The notes beneath the pieces were generated by a model, which saw only the letters and a program-made list of their open reading frames with translations, did no database searches and was not told the DNA's origin. The position numbers and the translations under genes were made by a program. This document shows positions 1 to 8,602 of a stretch of 64,000 nucleotides of DNA, in pieces (the first letter of the stretch is position 1; each line of letters begins with the position of its first letter). Where the stretch lies: contig JAIBCL010000006.1 of the NCBI GenBank assembly GCA_019694165.1, positions 1 to 64,000 on the forward strand, given 5' to 3'. The stretch is from Verrucomicrobiaceae bacterium (GTDB lineage Bacteria > Verrucomicrobiota > Verrucomicrobiia > Verrucomicrobiales > Verrucomicrobiaceae).

Positions 1-133
1 AGTTCGTGTAATCGCCGATGAGCGCGAGGATGACGACGCGCTGGTGCTTCTTGATCGCCTGCAAAAGAATGCCGGGAATGCCGAAAGGGCAGTCGTCGTA
101 ATGGGCGCCGATGGCGAGGATGGTGCGAGTCAT
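1..133 (-). CDS. PIG-L/LmbE family deacetylase, N-terminal part
   Basis: The gene starts at 133 on the minus strand and runs off the left edge, so only about 44 residues are visible. They begin [14 protein letters not shown], which matches the N-terminal beta strand and AHPDD metal-binding motif of the PIG-L/LmbE fold, with Tyr in place of the usual Pro. Family members are zinc-dependent de-N-acetylases acting on N-acetylglucosaminyl conjugates or related small molecules. Substrate cannot be told from this fragment. The next gene is divergent. Confidence 0.75.
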   Translation of the reverse strand, partial: MTRTILAIGAHYDDCPFGIPGILLQAIKKHQRVVILALIGDYTN

Positions 134-286
134 GGTGGGAAGTAGCCGAAAGTGGTAGGTAGAACGCTGCGAAAGCGATGGACTCTCGGCGGCGGTGGCG
201 AAAACTTCGCCCCAAGTTTCGAGCACGCGGTCTCGTCGTGCGATCGACAACAGCCCGCCAGTCTCACAATCGGTTCCTCCACAGCC

Positions 287-994
287 ATGAGCACCAGCCC
301 TTCATCCTCAACACTCGCAGCTCTGTTCCTCGCCGCCGGGCTCTCGCTCGGCGGTTACTTTATCGGCAAAGGCATTTCCAATCGCGACGCGGGGTCGCGA
401 GTGATCTCGGTGAAAGGCCTCTCCGAGCGCGAAGAGCCGGCGAGCATCGCGATTTGGACGCTGGGCTACAATGTCACGGGCAATGATCTGCCGGAGATCA
501 ATACCAAGCTCGCTGGAAGCACGAAGGCCGTGATGGCCTATCTCAAGACGGCGGGCTTCGACGATGCGGAGCTGTCGCAGCAGCCGCCTTCGATTCGCGA
601 TCTGAGTCTTCAGGAGCGCGACAAGGACGCGCAGCCTCCGCCTTATCGCTACACGGCGTCGCAATCCGTGCTGCTGCGCACGAACAAGGTGGACAAGGTG
701 AAGCCTGCGGTCGCAGGCACTTCGGCGCTGATGGACAGTGGCGTGATGCTGAATTCCGGCAACCAGCCAAAGTACATCTTCGATCGTCTCAACGAGGTAA
801 AGCCCGGCATGATCGAGGAGGCGACGAAGAATGCGCGCGTGGCAGGGGAGCAGTTCGCTCGCGACTCCAACATCAAGCTCGGTCGGCTGCGCGATGCCTC
901 GCAGGGTTGGTTCCAGGTGGAAGATCGCGATGAAGCCACGCCCGAGCGCAAAGTCGTGCGCGTGGTGGTCGAGGTGAGGTTTGAGATCGAGTGA
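287..994 (+). CDS. SIMPL (DUF541) domain envelope protein
   Basis: The 235-residue product starts at ATG 287. An in-frame upstream extension to 152 exists but reads as unstructured arginine-rich sequence, while ATG 287 opens directly into a signal-anchor (hydrophobic stretch about residues 8-24, [16 protein letters not shown]). The rest has the pattern of SIMPL/DUF541 proteins: an early segment [15 protein letters not shown], a middle region with paired helices, and a C-terminal [10 protein letters not shown] strand. SIMPL proteins are periplasmic or envelope proteins whose biochemical role is mostly unknown. It converges with the AraC gene, with stops 15 bases apart. Confidence 0.75.
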   Translation: MSTSPSSSTLAALFLAAGLSLGGYFIGKGISNRDAGSRVISVKGLSEREEPASIAIWTLGYNVTGNDLPEINTKLAGSTKAVMAYLKTAGFDDAELSQQPPSIRDLSLQERDKDAQPPPYRYTASQSVLLRTNKVDKVKPAVAGTSALMDSGVMLNSGNQPKYIFDRLNEVKPGMIEEATKNARVAGEQFARDSNIKLGRLRDASQGWFQVEDRDEATPERKVVRVVVEVRFEIE

Positions 995-1008
995 TCGTCG
1001 CAAGCCCC

Positions 1009-1869
1009 TCACGCCGCATCCACGCCGCCATCTCGATATACCGACGGCGAGACACCCGTGTGTCGTCGAAACCACGCGGTGAAGTGCGAAGCGTGGCGAA
1101 AGCCGAGGGCGAATGCGACTTCTTTGAGCGAAGTGTCGTCGGCGAGAATGCGTTCGCGCGCTGAGTCGAGCCTGCGGTTCTCAAGGTAAGCTCGCAGACT
1201 GATGCCGAGTTCCTCTTGCAGCAGTTGATCGGCTCGGCGTTGGCCCAAAGGGAAACTGGGCGGCAATTCGAGCGTCGTTTGATGCAGCGGAAGCGCATCG
1301 AGCCAGGCGACAATTTGCGAGACACGACTGCGGCGACCTTTTGCGATGCGCGGCTCGGGCTCGATGCCGAGTTTGCGCACTTCCTCGATCCACGCAGCGA
1401 ACCACGTTTGAAACGCGGCTTCATGCGAGGCCCATGAAGTCGGCGCGCGAGCCATTGGCTTCACGGCCTCGCGAAACGTCACCGTTTTGCGACCGCGATG
1501 AACACGGCGAAAAAGCTCAAGCGTGGCAGCTCGCAACTTCGGCGATTTCGCGGCGACGTTCAGTCCGCTGCGGAAGACTGGTCTGCCATCTGGCCACTGG
1601 CATCGGAAGCCGACCGACAGCAATCGCGTGCCTGCGGCGAACCATTGTCTCCTCGGTCCCGGTGCAGAGAAGAATGCGTGACCGCGACTCACGATGATCT
1701 CTTTTCCGCCTGCGCAGATTCGCGCTTCGCCGCTCTCGACGAAAAACACACCGGCTGGCACCACGATCTCCGACGACCACACTTCCGTCCTCGGCACGAG
1801 ACCGCGATACACCCACAGCCACTCGCGGTGGAGGCTGCGCCAGGCTTCGGCGGTGATCGTCTCAGGCAT
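1009..1869 (-). CDS. AraC-family transcriptional regulator
   Basis: This 286-residue protein starts at the ATG encoding MPETITAEAW. A longer frame reaches 2010 but would overlap the start of the divergent secreted-protein gene. The N-terminal half looks like a cupin-type sensing domain (EIVVPAGVFFVESGEARI and following). The C-terminal 100 residues carry a two-helix-turn-helix AraC/XylS domain, with SLKEVAFALGFRHASHFTAW being the diagnostic second HTH and linker. It is probably a ligand-responsive activator. Divergent placement 90 bases from the 1959 gene makes that secreted-protein gene a plausible target; this is inference. Confidence 0.85.
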   Translation of the reverse strand: MPETITAEAWRSLHREWLWVYRGLVPRTEVWSSEIVVPAGVFFVESGEARICAGGKEIIVSRGHAFFSAPGPRRQWFAAGTRLLSVGFRCQWPDGRPVFRSGLNVAAKSPKLRAATLELFRRVHRGRKTVTFREAVKPMARAPTSWASHEAAFQTWFAAWIEEVRKLGIEPEPRIAKGRRSRVSQIVAWLDALPLHQTTLELPPSFPLGQRRADQLLQEELGISLRAYLENRRLDSARERILADDTSLKEVAFALGFRHASHFTAWFRRHTGVSPSVYRDGGVDAA

Positions 1870-1958
1870 CGCGGCAGCTTTGCGGGGGATGTAAGCGATT
1901 TCAATCCGGCATAACACAGCGCGGTTGCGTGCGGAGCCGATCCGCTTTTGCTGCGCGG

Positions 1959-4355
1959 ATGAAGCCCAACCTTCTGTCCTTCGTGCTGTCCGCATGTCTC
2001 GCCGGTTCACTTTGCTCCGCCGAGCCGCGCAACATCTCCGGCATCTATCCGAGCCTCGCGATGTTCAACAACGAAGGCGAATGCGGCACGGGCGCAGTCG
2101 TGCCGTGGGCCGATCGGCTGTGGGTGATCACGTATGGGCCGCATCTGCCGTTCGGATCGAGTGACAAGCTTTACGAGATCACGCCGGAGCTAAAGCAAAT
2201 CGTGCGACCCGAAAGCGTCGGCGGCACGCCCGCAAACCGGATGATTCACAAGGAGACGCAGCAACTGATCATCGGTCCCTATTTGATCGATGCGCAGCGA
2301 AACGTGCGCGTCATTCCGCCATCGCGAATGCCGGGCCGGCTCACCGGCAATGCGCGCAGTCTCACTGATCCTGCGAACAAGATCTTCTACGCGACGATGG
2401 AGGAGGGGCTCTACGGGGTGGATGTGAAGTCGCTCGCGATCACGTCGCTCATTCGTGATGGCAACGGCATCAAGAAAGGCTTCACGGTCGAGACTCCGCT
2501 GACAAATCTGAGTTCGCTGCTGCCCGGCTATCACGGCAAAGGTCTCTACAGCGGGCAGGGCCGCGTCGTTTACGCCAACAACGGCGACCACGACAAACGC
2601 GTGCTCACCGACCCAACGACACCGAGCGGCGCGCTCGGCGAATGGCGGAAGCCCGGCGATGACTGGCAACTCGTGCGGCGGAATCAATTCACCGAAGTCA
2701 CCGGTCCCGGCGGCATTTTCGGCAGCGAACATCCCGACGCCGATCCGATATGGAGCATCGGCTGGGATGCGAAGTCGCTCATCCTGATGTGCCTCGATGA
2801 AGGCAAATGGCACTCCTTCCGCCTGCCGAAAGTGAGCCACAGCTACGACGGCGCGCATGGCTGGAACACCGAGTGGCCGCGCATCCGCGACATCGGCGAA
2901 GATGCCTTGCTCATGACGATGCACGGCGCGTTCTGGCGGTTCCCACGCACGTTTTCGGCGAAGGGCCCGAACGGCATCCGTCCGCGCAGTGCATACATGA
3001 AAGTGATCGGCGACTTTTGCCGCTGGAACGATCGCCTCGTCTTCGGCTGTGACGACAGCGCGAAGTCCGAGTTCCTGAACAAGCGCAAAGTCAAAGGCGG
3101 CATCGACAGCGTCGGCCAGTCGCAGTCGAATCTCTGGTTCACGTCCCCCGACACGCCGGACAAGCTCGGCCCCGCGCACGCGAGCGGTGCCGTGTGGCTG
3201 CACGACAAAGTGAAGTCCGGCGACGAGTCGGAACCGTTCCTCGTCGCGGGCTGGAAGCATCGGCACATTTGGTTCATCAACCACGGCAAGACGCCCGCGA
3301 AATTCTCTGCCAATGGCACGGTAGCCAAGGTGTCGCCCGGTGAGTCAGCAAACGTGGACATCACGACGAAAGACGAGTGGCTCAAGGTGAAGTCCGAAGG
3401 GGAAAGCGACGACGTGAGCGTCGTCATCACGCTCACGAACGGCGACTCGCGCAGCGACGACTCCGATCCCATCTTCGACGGCATCGCGCGCATCGATGAC
3501 CAAAGCGCGCACACCGGCATCTTCCGCCTTCGCGGCGAGAACAAGCGCACACTCGGCTTCGCATCTGACGCTGGCTATTACGAGATGGGCGGTGATTTGA
3601 AACTGGCGCGAGTCGATGACGCGAAAGCCGAGGAGTACGTGAAGACGAAGGTCGCGATTCCGAAGAAAGTCGTCACGCTCGATGAGGCCAGCGTGCTTAT
3701 CGTCGATGATCGCGGCCGTCGCTGGCGTCTGCCGCGTGCTTCCGCCGATTACGATGCGGCTACCAATGCGGGCGAGCTGCGCATTTGCCGCGAAGTCGCC
3801 ACCGAACGCGACATGCTGAGCGTGTGCGGCACCTTCTTCGAGCTGCCTGCCGAGAATGCCGATGGCTTCGCGAAGCTCCGCCCGATCTGCTCGCACGATC
3901 TCCGCGTCACCGACTACGGCGCCTGCCGCGGCCTCTTCATCATGAGCGGCATCAAGCCCGACGCTCCAGCCGGCGATCACATCATCCGAAGCGACGACGG
4001 CAAAGCCGCCCTATGGGCCGGCGCGATCGATGACCTCTGGAAGCTCGGCAAGCCACACGGCAACGGCGGCCCATGGAACAACACCCAAGTCAAAGCCGGC
4101 GAGCCGAGCGATCCTTATCTCATGTGGGGTTACGACAAAAAGTCGATCACGCTCTCGCACAGCGCGAAGACTCCGGTCGAGATGAAGATCGAGCTGGATG
4201 TGACCGGCACCGGATTGTGGTGCGTGGATCGGACGATCTCGGTGCCGGCTGGTGGTGAGATGCGTTATGAGTTTCCGGCCAGCGTTTCAGCACGGTGGGT
4301 GCGTGTGACGGCGAACGCGGACTGTTCAGCGACGGCGGAATTTGTTTATCGCTGA
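1959..4355 (+). CDS. Large secreted protein, probable beta-propeller-like, function unknown
   Basis: The 798-residue product starts at ATG 1959, which gives a classic Sec signal peptide (MKPNLLSFVLSACLAGSLCSA, cleavage near residue 21). An upstream in-frame start at 1929 adds only ten charged residues. The mature protein is rich in repeating beta-type segments with Trp/Gly turns (for example VPWADRLWVITYGPHLP and DDLWKLGKPHG), which suggests a propeller or beta-sandwich architecture. No catalytic motif was recognised. The C-terminus (residues about 700-798) resembles a beta-sandwich module. It sits divergently from the AraC regulator. The family resembles uncharacterised exported proteins of planctomycetes and verrucomicrobia; function is not assigned. 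Confidence 0.7.
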   Translation: MKPNLLSFVLSACLAGSLCSAEPRNISGIYPSLAMFNNEGECGTGAVVPWADRLWVITYGPHLPFGSSDKLYEITPELKQIVRPESVGGTPANRMIHKETQQLIIGPYLIDAQRNVRVIPPSRMPGRLTGNARSLTDPANKIFYATMEEGLYGVDVKSLAITSLIRDGNGIKKGFTVETPLTNLSSLLPGYHGKGLYSGQGRVVYANNGDHDKRVLTDPTTPSGALGEWRKPGDDWQLVRRNQFTEVTGPGGIFGSEHPDADPIWSIGWDAKSLILMCLDEGKWHSFRLPKVSHSYDGAHGWNTEWPRIRDIGEDALLMTMHGAFWRFPRTFSAKGPNGIRPRSAYMKVIGDFCRWNDRLVFGCDDSAKSEFLNKRKVKGGIDSVGQSQSNLWFTSPDTPDKLGPAHASGAVWLHDKVKSGDESEPFLVAGWKHRHIWFINHGKTPAKFSANGTVAKVSPGESANVDITTKDEWLKVKSEGESDDVSVVITLTNGDSRSDDSDPIFDGIARIDDQSAHTGIFRLRGENKRTLGFASDAGYYEMGGDLKLARVDDAKAEEYVKTKVAIPKKVVTLDEASVLIVDDRGRRWRLPRASADYDAATNAGELRICREVATERDMLSVCGTFFELPAENADGFAKLRPICSHDLRVTDYGACRGLFIMSGIKPDAPAGDHIIRSDDGKAALWAGAIDDLWKLGKPHGNGGPWNNTQVKAGEPSDPYLMWGYDKKSITLSHSAKTPVEMKIELDVTGTGLWCVDRTISVPAGGEMRYEFPASVSARWVRVTANADCSATAEFVYR

Positions 4356-4389
4356 GATCAGCGGGCAGCTCTTGTCGCGGCTTCGAGTT

Positions 4390-4490
4390 TCTTTGGGTCT
4401 TGTGGGTCTCTTCGGTCCCTTCATCGGACGGGGAGAGTACGGAACACCTCGCCGGAAGGACGGAAGGGACGAAGGGGACGGAATGGACGC
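4390..4490. repeat. Imperfect inverted, GGACGAA-rich repeat
   Basis: The intergenic stretch after the secreted protein contains a purine-rich run with repeated units GGACGGAA, GGGACGAA, GGGGACGGAA and TGGACG (about 4452-4490). It is preceded by a pyrimidine-rich counterpart (about 4390-4427) that is roughly its reverse complement. The two halves could fold into a long imperfect hairpin after the 1959 gene. Similar GGGACGAA-type strings are familiar to me from other verrucomicrobial intergenic regions, but this was not checked. It could act as a transcription terminator or be a dispersed repeat. Confidence 0.4.
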
Positions 4491-4506
4491 AATCTGCGAA
4501 GACGGT

Positions 4507-4944
4507 CTACTTCATGCGAGCCTTCCGGTATATGCATACTGATAACATATAGACCAAATCACCGGAGCGGAAGACGGGATACTCCTCGCCGAGATCGAGT
4601 TTCATCTGCGACTGTGCGCCGGGCGAGGTCTCGCCAAAAGGCGGTGGCTGGCCGGTAGTCGTGGTGCGGAAGACATAGTCCACGAAGACCTTGTCCGATC
4701 CGGTCGGCCGCAGCGAACCTACCAAGTCCATCCACAGGCCTTTCCCATCGGCGGGGTTGGATTCGCCGCGAAACTGCGGCGATCCCGTGATGACGGACAT
4801 CTCGCCGCAAGGTGTCTGCGCGCCGGATTTCAACACGCGCACAGACACCAGATAGTTCTCGCGCAGAGACGCCGCCGGCTGGTCGATTGCACTGACTGCC
4901 GGCGTGCAGGCAGTCAGCAGGACGAGGGACAGCAGTTGTTTCAT
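4507..4944 (-). CDS. Small exported putative lipoprotein
   Basis: The 145-residue protein starts at ATG 4944, giving MKQLLSLVLLTACTPAVSA. This contains a lipobox-like LTAC with Cys13, so lipidation is possible; cleavage after VSA by signal peptidase I is the alternative. A longer frame to 5010 lacks a signal and was not used. The mature part is predicted beta-rich (YLVSVRVLKSGAQTP, KVFVDYVFRTTTT) with no recognised family. It lies downstream of the SHD1-domain gene on the same strand, about 100 bases away. Confidence 0.6.
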   Translation of the reverse strand: MKQLLSLVLLTACTPAVSAIDQPAASLRENYLVSVRVLKSGAQTPCGEMSVITGSPQFRGESNPADGKGLWMDLVGSLRPTGSDKVFVDYVFRTTTTGQPPPFGETSPGAQSQMKLDLGEEYPVFRSGDLVYMLSVCIYRKARMK

Positions 4945-5047
4945 TGTGTTCACGGAGACAGGTTCTCGCATCCACTGCCTATCGAAGCGCAAGAGGTGTG
5001 TGCAGAGCAATCAAAAAATGAGCGGGCGCAAAGCGCGCGCCGTCGAT

Positions 5048-5935
5048 TCATTTGGGCTCGAAGAACCAGAAGGCGTAGCCACTCACGTCCATCTCCTCTT
5101 TGCGCATGCGGAAGCACGCGTAGTCGGCGCCCCAGTACGGAATGTGCAGCATCACCTCGCCGCGCTGCCGGTTGTAGCCGATGATCATCGACGTGATGAT
5201 GGTCGATTCATTCTTCTCTTTCGGCCACTTCTTGCGCTCCGCCTCGTCGCGGGCGGAGGGCAGCTTCGCCTGCGGATCGTTCTTCAGCTCCTTCTCAAAG
5301 GCGATGAGCGCGGTGTCGCGCGTCTGCTCCCAGCACCGCCAGACGACGACAGGCCGGCCTTTGTTGATGGCGCGTATCACCTCCTCGATGTCGAGCTTGT
5401 CGGAGTAGAGCACGCGCGAGTGGGTTTCCTTGCCGATGGCGTTGTAAAACTTCGCCTGGTCCCAGTCGGTCCGGTCGGGCTGCCAGTTCATCTTCTTGGC
5501 CAGGGCGAGGATGTCCGCCGGCCAGTGGAAGTGCTTCTCCAGCACAAGTGCGACGGAGAGCGGGATGTAGTTCCGCACCTCGTCTTCGAGCGGGGGAGCC
5601 GGCAGATGGTCCAGCACCACATCACCATTCGGCAGCTTCGCCGGATGGAGTGCATCGGCCTTGCCGTCGGCCCTGTCGGATGGCGGTGTCGGAGTATTCG
5701 CGTGTTCGTCGGCCCACTGCCTGGCAAATTCTTGGTCTTCTTTGCTCAGCTTCGCAAGCGGCACGGGCGAGTCCTTGCCGTTGATGTTTAAGATCACCAT
5801 CCCGCCTTCCACGCGCCATTTCTGGACTTCGATCTTGCGGCCGGTTGTGTCCGTCCACGTCCGCGCTTCGCAGGGGGCGGCGCAGGCGAGCAGGGCGGAT
5901 GTGACGGGAAGCAACAGGAGTGCGGACAGTTTCAT
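5048..5935 (-). CDS. Secreted SHD1-domain protein with degenerate C39-like peptidase region
   Basis: The 295-residue product has an N-terminal signal (about 1-24, ALLLLPVTSALLACAAPCEA). Residues about 25-70 (RTWTDTTGRKIEVQKWRV ... VPLAKLSKEDQEFARQW) match the SHD1-like small beta domain found in many PVC-group exported proteins. The remaining 200 residues have the rhythm of a C39-like papain-fold domain: a helix after NYIPLSVALVLEKHF, a GRPVVVW strand, and IIGYNRQRGEVMLHIPYWG. The Cys expected before the first helix is not seen, so it is probably non-catalytic. Role may be binding or scaffolding outside the cytoplasm. Confidence 0.6.
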   Translation of the reverse strand: MKLSALLLLPVTSALLACAAPCEARTWTDTTGRKIEVQKWRVEGGMVILNINGKDSPVPLAKLSKEDQEFARQWADEHANTPTPPSDRADGKADALHPAKLPNGDVVLDHLPAPPLEDEVRNYIPLSVALVLEKHFHWPADILALAKKMNWQPDRTDWDQAKFYNAIGKETHSRVLYSDKLDIEEVIRAINKGRPVVVWRCWEQTRDTALIAFEKELKNDPQAKLPSARDEAERKKWPKEKNESTIITSMIIGYNRQRGEVMLHIPYWGADYACFRMRKEEMDVSGYAFWFFEPK

Positions 5936-6082
5936 CGGGAACGGGGGGATAAGCTGTTCCGGTGGCGGGCCAGCGTGTCACCGAGCGTATGAAACCGCCG
6001 GGTGAAAGGCAATGCCGGAGTGGTCGCGGTCTCTCGATTAAATGCTTTGCCATCTTGGCGCCGGCCTGTGCATGTTGACGGC

Positions 6083-7567
6083 ATGAAACGTCCCCCTTTG
6101 CGGCACCTGCTGCTGCCGATCTTCGGCGGCTTGTTTCTGACGTCATCGCTCGATGCGCAACTGTCGCGACCCTTTGGAATCCGGATCGTGGACGAGAAAA
6201 CCGGACGCGGCGTGCCGCTGATGGAACTGCGCACGGTAAACGACATCCGCTGCGTGACGGACAACGCGGGCTGGGCTGCGTTTTACGAGCCGGGTTTGAT
6301 GGATCGCGAGGTCTTCTTCTGGCTCAGCGGGCCGGGCTACGACATGGAGAAGGATGGTTTCGGATTCAAAGGCGTGCGCCCCACGCCGCGCTCGGGTGGG
6401 ACGGCGACCTACAAGGTGAAGAACACAAACATCGCCGAGCGCATCGGGCGTACCACGGGGCAGGGGATCTACCGTGACTCCGAGCTGTTGGGGCTGCCGT
6501 GCCCCGTGCCGAATCTCATGGCGGAGGTCATGGGCCAGGATTCGGTCCAGGCCGTGCCGTATCGCGGCAAAATCTTCTGGCTCTTCGGTGACACGAACAA
6601 CCCTCAGTACCCGCTGGGGAACTATCAAACGACCTGCGCCACTTCTCCCCCCGGCGCAGATCCCGAGAGGGGCCTCGTGCTCGACTATTTCATGGACCCG
6701 CAGAAGCCCGGCCGCCTGCGCCATATGATGCCGCATCCGGAGCATGGCGCGATCTGGCTGTTCGGACTGCTCACAGTGCGTGACGACAAAGGCGGGGAGG
6801 CATTGGTCGCGCACTACGGCAGGCACACGGGACTGAGCGATCCACTCGACCACGGCGTGTGCCGCTTCAACGACGCGAGGGGCGTCTTCGAAAAAGTGGT
6901 GGAGCTGGACGCAAACGAGAAGTGGCGCTTCCCGCGCGGAAATGCGGTGCGTGTGAAGAACGACGAGGGCGACTGGTTCTACTTCGCGCACCCCTTCTGC
7001 CACACGCGGGTGAAGGGCGCGCTGGGCGACCTCACCTCTCCGGCCAGTTTTGAAGCGCTCAGGTTCGATGAGGAATCGCGAGCATGGCGCTGGCAGCGCG
7101 ATGCGCCGGCCACCACCCAGGGGGAGGAGTTGAAACTCATGCTCTCCGGCAAGATGAAGGCGGAGCAGGCGCGCCATCATCTCAAGGATGCCGCGACGGG
7201 CAAAGCCGTGAGCCTCCATGCTGCGAGCATTGAATGGAACGCGTGGCGGCGGCGCTGGGTGCTCATCGGCCTGCAAAACGGGGGCAAGGACGACCCCTCG
7301 CCGCTCGGCGAAGTGTGGTATGCCGAGAGCAGCGCGCCAGACGGGCCGTGGCGCAAGGCGGTGAAGGTGGCCTCGCATCCACGCTACTCATTCTACAATC
7401 CCGTCCACCACGCCTTTCTCGACGGCGAGGGCGGGCGCATCATCTATTTCCAAGGCACCTACTCGCTGGAATTCTCCGGCAACCCCATCGCCCCCGCGCG
7501 CTACGACTACAATCAACTGATGTACCGCCTTGATTTGTCAGACGGGCGACTCCAAGGCGCGCATTGA
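6083..7567 (+). CDS. Secreted five-bladed-propeller-like protein (possible DUF4185 type)
   Basis: The 494-residue protein starts at ATG 6083, preceding a signal peptide (MKRPPLRHLLLPIFGGLFL, cleavage near SSLDA). The upstream extension to 6002 is not signal-like. After the signal, a carboxypeptidase-regulatory-like beta module spans about residues 25-115 (IRIVDEKTGRGVPLMELRTV). This leads into blades with repeated WxFGDTN- and YAESSAPDGPW-type motifs that resemble GH43/GH117-like propellers and DUF4185. That arrangement is common in planctomycete and verrucomicrobial secretomes, where the proteins are usually annotated only as hypothetical. A role in carbohydrate binding or cleavage is plausible but no catalytic residues are assigned. 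Confidence 0.6.
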   Translation: MKRPPLRHLLLPIFGGLFLTSSLDAQLSRPFGIRIVDEKTGRGVPLMELRTVNDIRCVTDNAGWAAFYEPGLMDREVFFWLSGPGYDMEKDGFGFKGVRPTPRSGGTATYKVKNTNIAERIGRTTGQGIYRDSELLGLPCPVPNLMAEVMGQDSVQAVPYRGKIFWLFGDTNNPQYPLGNYQTTCATSPPGADPERGLVLDYFMDPQKPGRLRHMMPHPEHGAIWLFGLLTVRDDKGGEALVAHYGRHTGLSDPLDHGVCRFNDARGVFEKVVELDANEKWRFPRGNAVRVKNDEGDWFYFAHPFCHTRVKGALGDLTSPASFEALRFDEESRAWRWQRDAPATTQGEELKLMLSGKMKAEQARHHLKDAATGKAVSLHAASIEWNAWRRRWVLIGLQNGGKDDPSPLGEVWYAESSAPDGPWRKAVKVASHPRYSFYNPVHHAFLDGEGGRIIYFQGTYSLEFSGNPIAPARYDYNQLMYRLDLSDGRLQGAH

Positions 7568-7694
7568 TCGGCGGCGCCATCCGCTGCACTTGGCGAGGGA
7601 CAACGCCTCTGGCTGCACTCGTCATCCAGCCGGTCAGTTGCGGTCGGTTGTGGAAATCCACATGGCCCTGCGGCATGGATATGTGGTGAAACCG

Positions 7695-8528
7695 ATGAAG
7701 ATACCATCAATCCGCCAACGAGATGACCTGTCTGGCAGCGCTGGCGCAGACCGTCTTTCCATCGAGTTCGTTGCGCTGGTGGTGTTGCTGCTGCTGCCGG
7801 CTGTCGGTCACGGGCAGGAGAAGGGTGTGAATCCACGCATGGATCTCGTACGCAAGCTGGATGCCCTGCGGCTGCCGGGCGGCAGTTTCACGGCGTCCGT
7901 GACAATCCGCAGGACCGCCGGCAAAGGCGGACAGGCTGAGGTATCGCGCTACACGCAGCAATCACGCAGGCGGGAGGAGGCAAACGGCCGGGTTGTGTTT
8001 GACACGCTCGTGCGCTGCATCGAGCCGCCGAAGGATGCTGGGAAGGCGCTGCTGTTTGTGGGTGACGCGTGCTGGTTTCATGCTCCGCACGCGCGGAATG
8101 CATCGCGGCTGTCCAGCGGCCAGATCGCGGCACAGGCGCTGGTGGCGGACCTCATGAACTGGAGGTTTGCCGAGGACTTCGATCACACCCTGGCCGGTGT
8201 GGAGAGAATCGAGGTCGGCGGTGGCACCCACGCCTGCACGGTGTTGGATTTTACGCCGAAGCCGGGCGTCAAGAACCGCTCCGCGCTGGTGCGTTGCTGG
8301 CTTGACGATGAAGGCCGGCCGTGGAAGGCGGAGCATTACACGGCGAGCAAGCGGCTGTTCCGCACGGTGTTGTTCGTGAAATACGCGGGCTTTGTCGATG
8401 CAGTGCGCCCGGTGGGCCTGGTGGTCATGAGCACGGGCATTGCCGAGGAGGTGATGCTCAGTGACGCGCGCGAGGCCCGTCCGCCGGAGGAACTTTTTGA
8501 TCCGAAACGCTGGGTTGATGGCGGGTAG
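7695..8528 (+). CDS. LolA-like outer-membrane lipoprotein-sorting family protein
   Basis: The 277-residue product was started at ATG 7695; ATG 7662 is an alternative. A hydrophobic signal (FVALVVLLLLPAVGHG, cleavage around residue 41) follows a rather long N-region. The mature protein resembles the LolA-like/TP0789 family: an unclosed beta-barrel signature with GSFTASVTIRRT, a middle helix LMNWRFAEDFDHTLAG and closing strands VRCWLDDEGRPWKAEHY. Such proteins bind acyl chains or lipoproteins in the periplasm. The gene begins 127 bases after the preceding secreted-protein stop and may be cotranscribed. It converges with the FAD oxidoreductase. Confidence 0.6.
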   Translation: MKIPSIRQRDDLSGSAGADRLSIEFVALVVLLLLPAVGHGQEKGVNPRMDLVRKLDALRLPGGSFTASVTIRRTAGKGGQAEVSRYTQQSRRREEANGRVVFDTLVRCIEPPKDAGKALLFVGDACWFHAPHARNASRLSSGQIAAQALVADLMNWRFAEDFDHTLAGVERIEVGGGTHACTVLDFTPKPGVKNRSALVRCWLDDEGRPWKAEHYTASKRLFRTVLFVKYAGFVDAVRPVGLVVMSTGIAEEVMLSDAREARPPEELFDPKRWVDGG

Positions 8529-8602
8529 TCGATGTCATCAGTTGTTCCGTCGAAGCCTCATAGTTTTGGCCGTCAACCGTCGACAACCATCCATCCACGA
8601 TC

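Noticed and set aside
2190-3284. A 364-codon minus-strand frame
   Set aside because: Antisense to the secreted protein at 1959-4355, which has a signal peptide and coherent structure.
6143-7378. A 411-codon minus-strand frame
   Set aside because: Antisense to the propeller-like secreted protein; composition Arg/His/Ala-rich.
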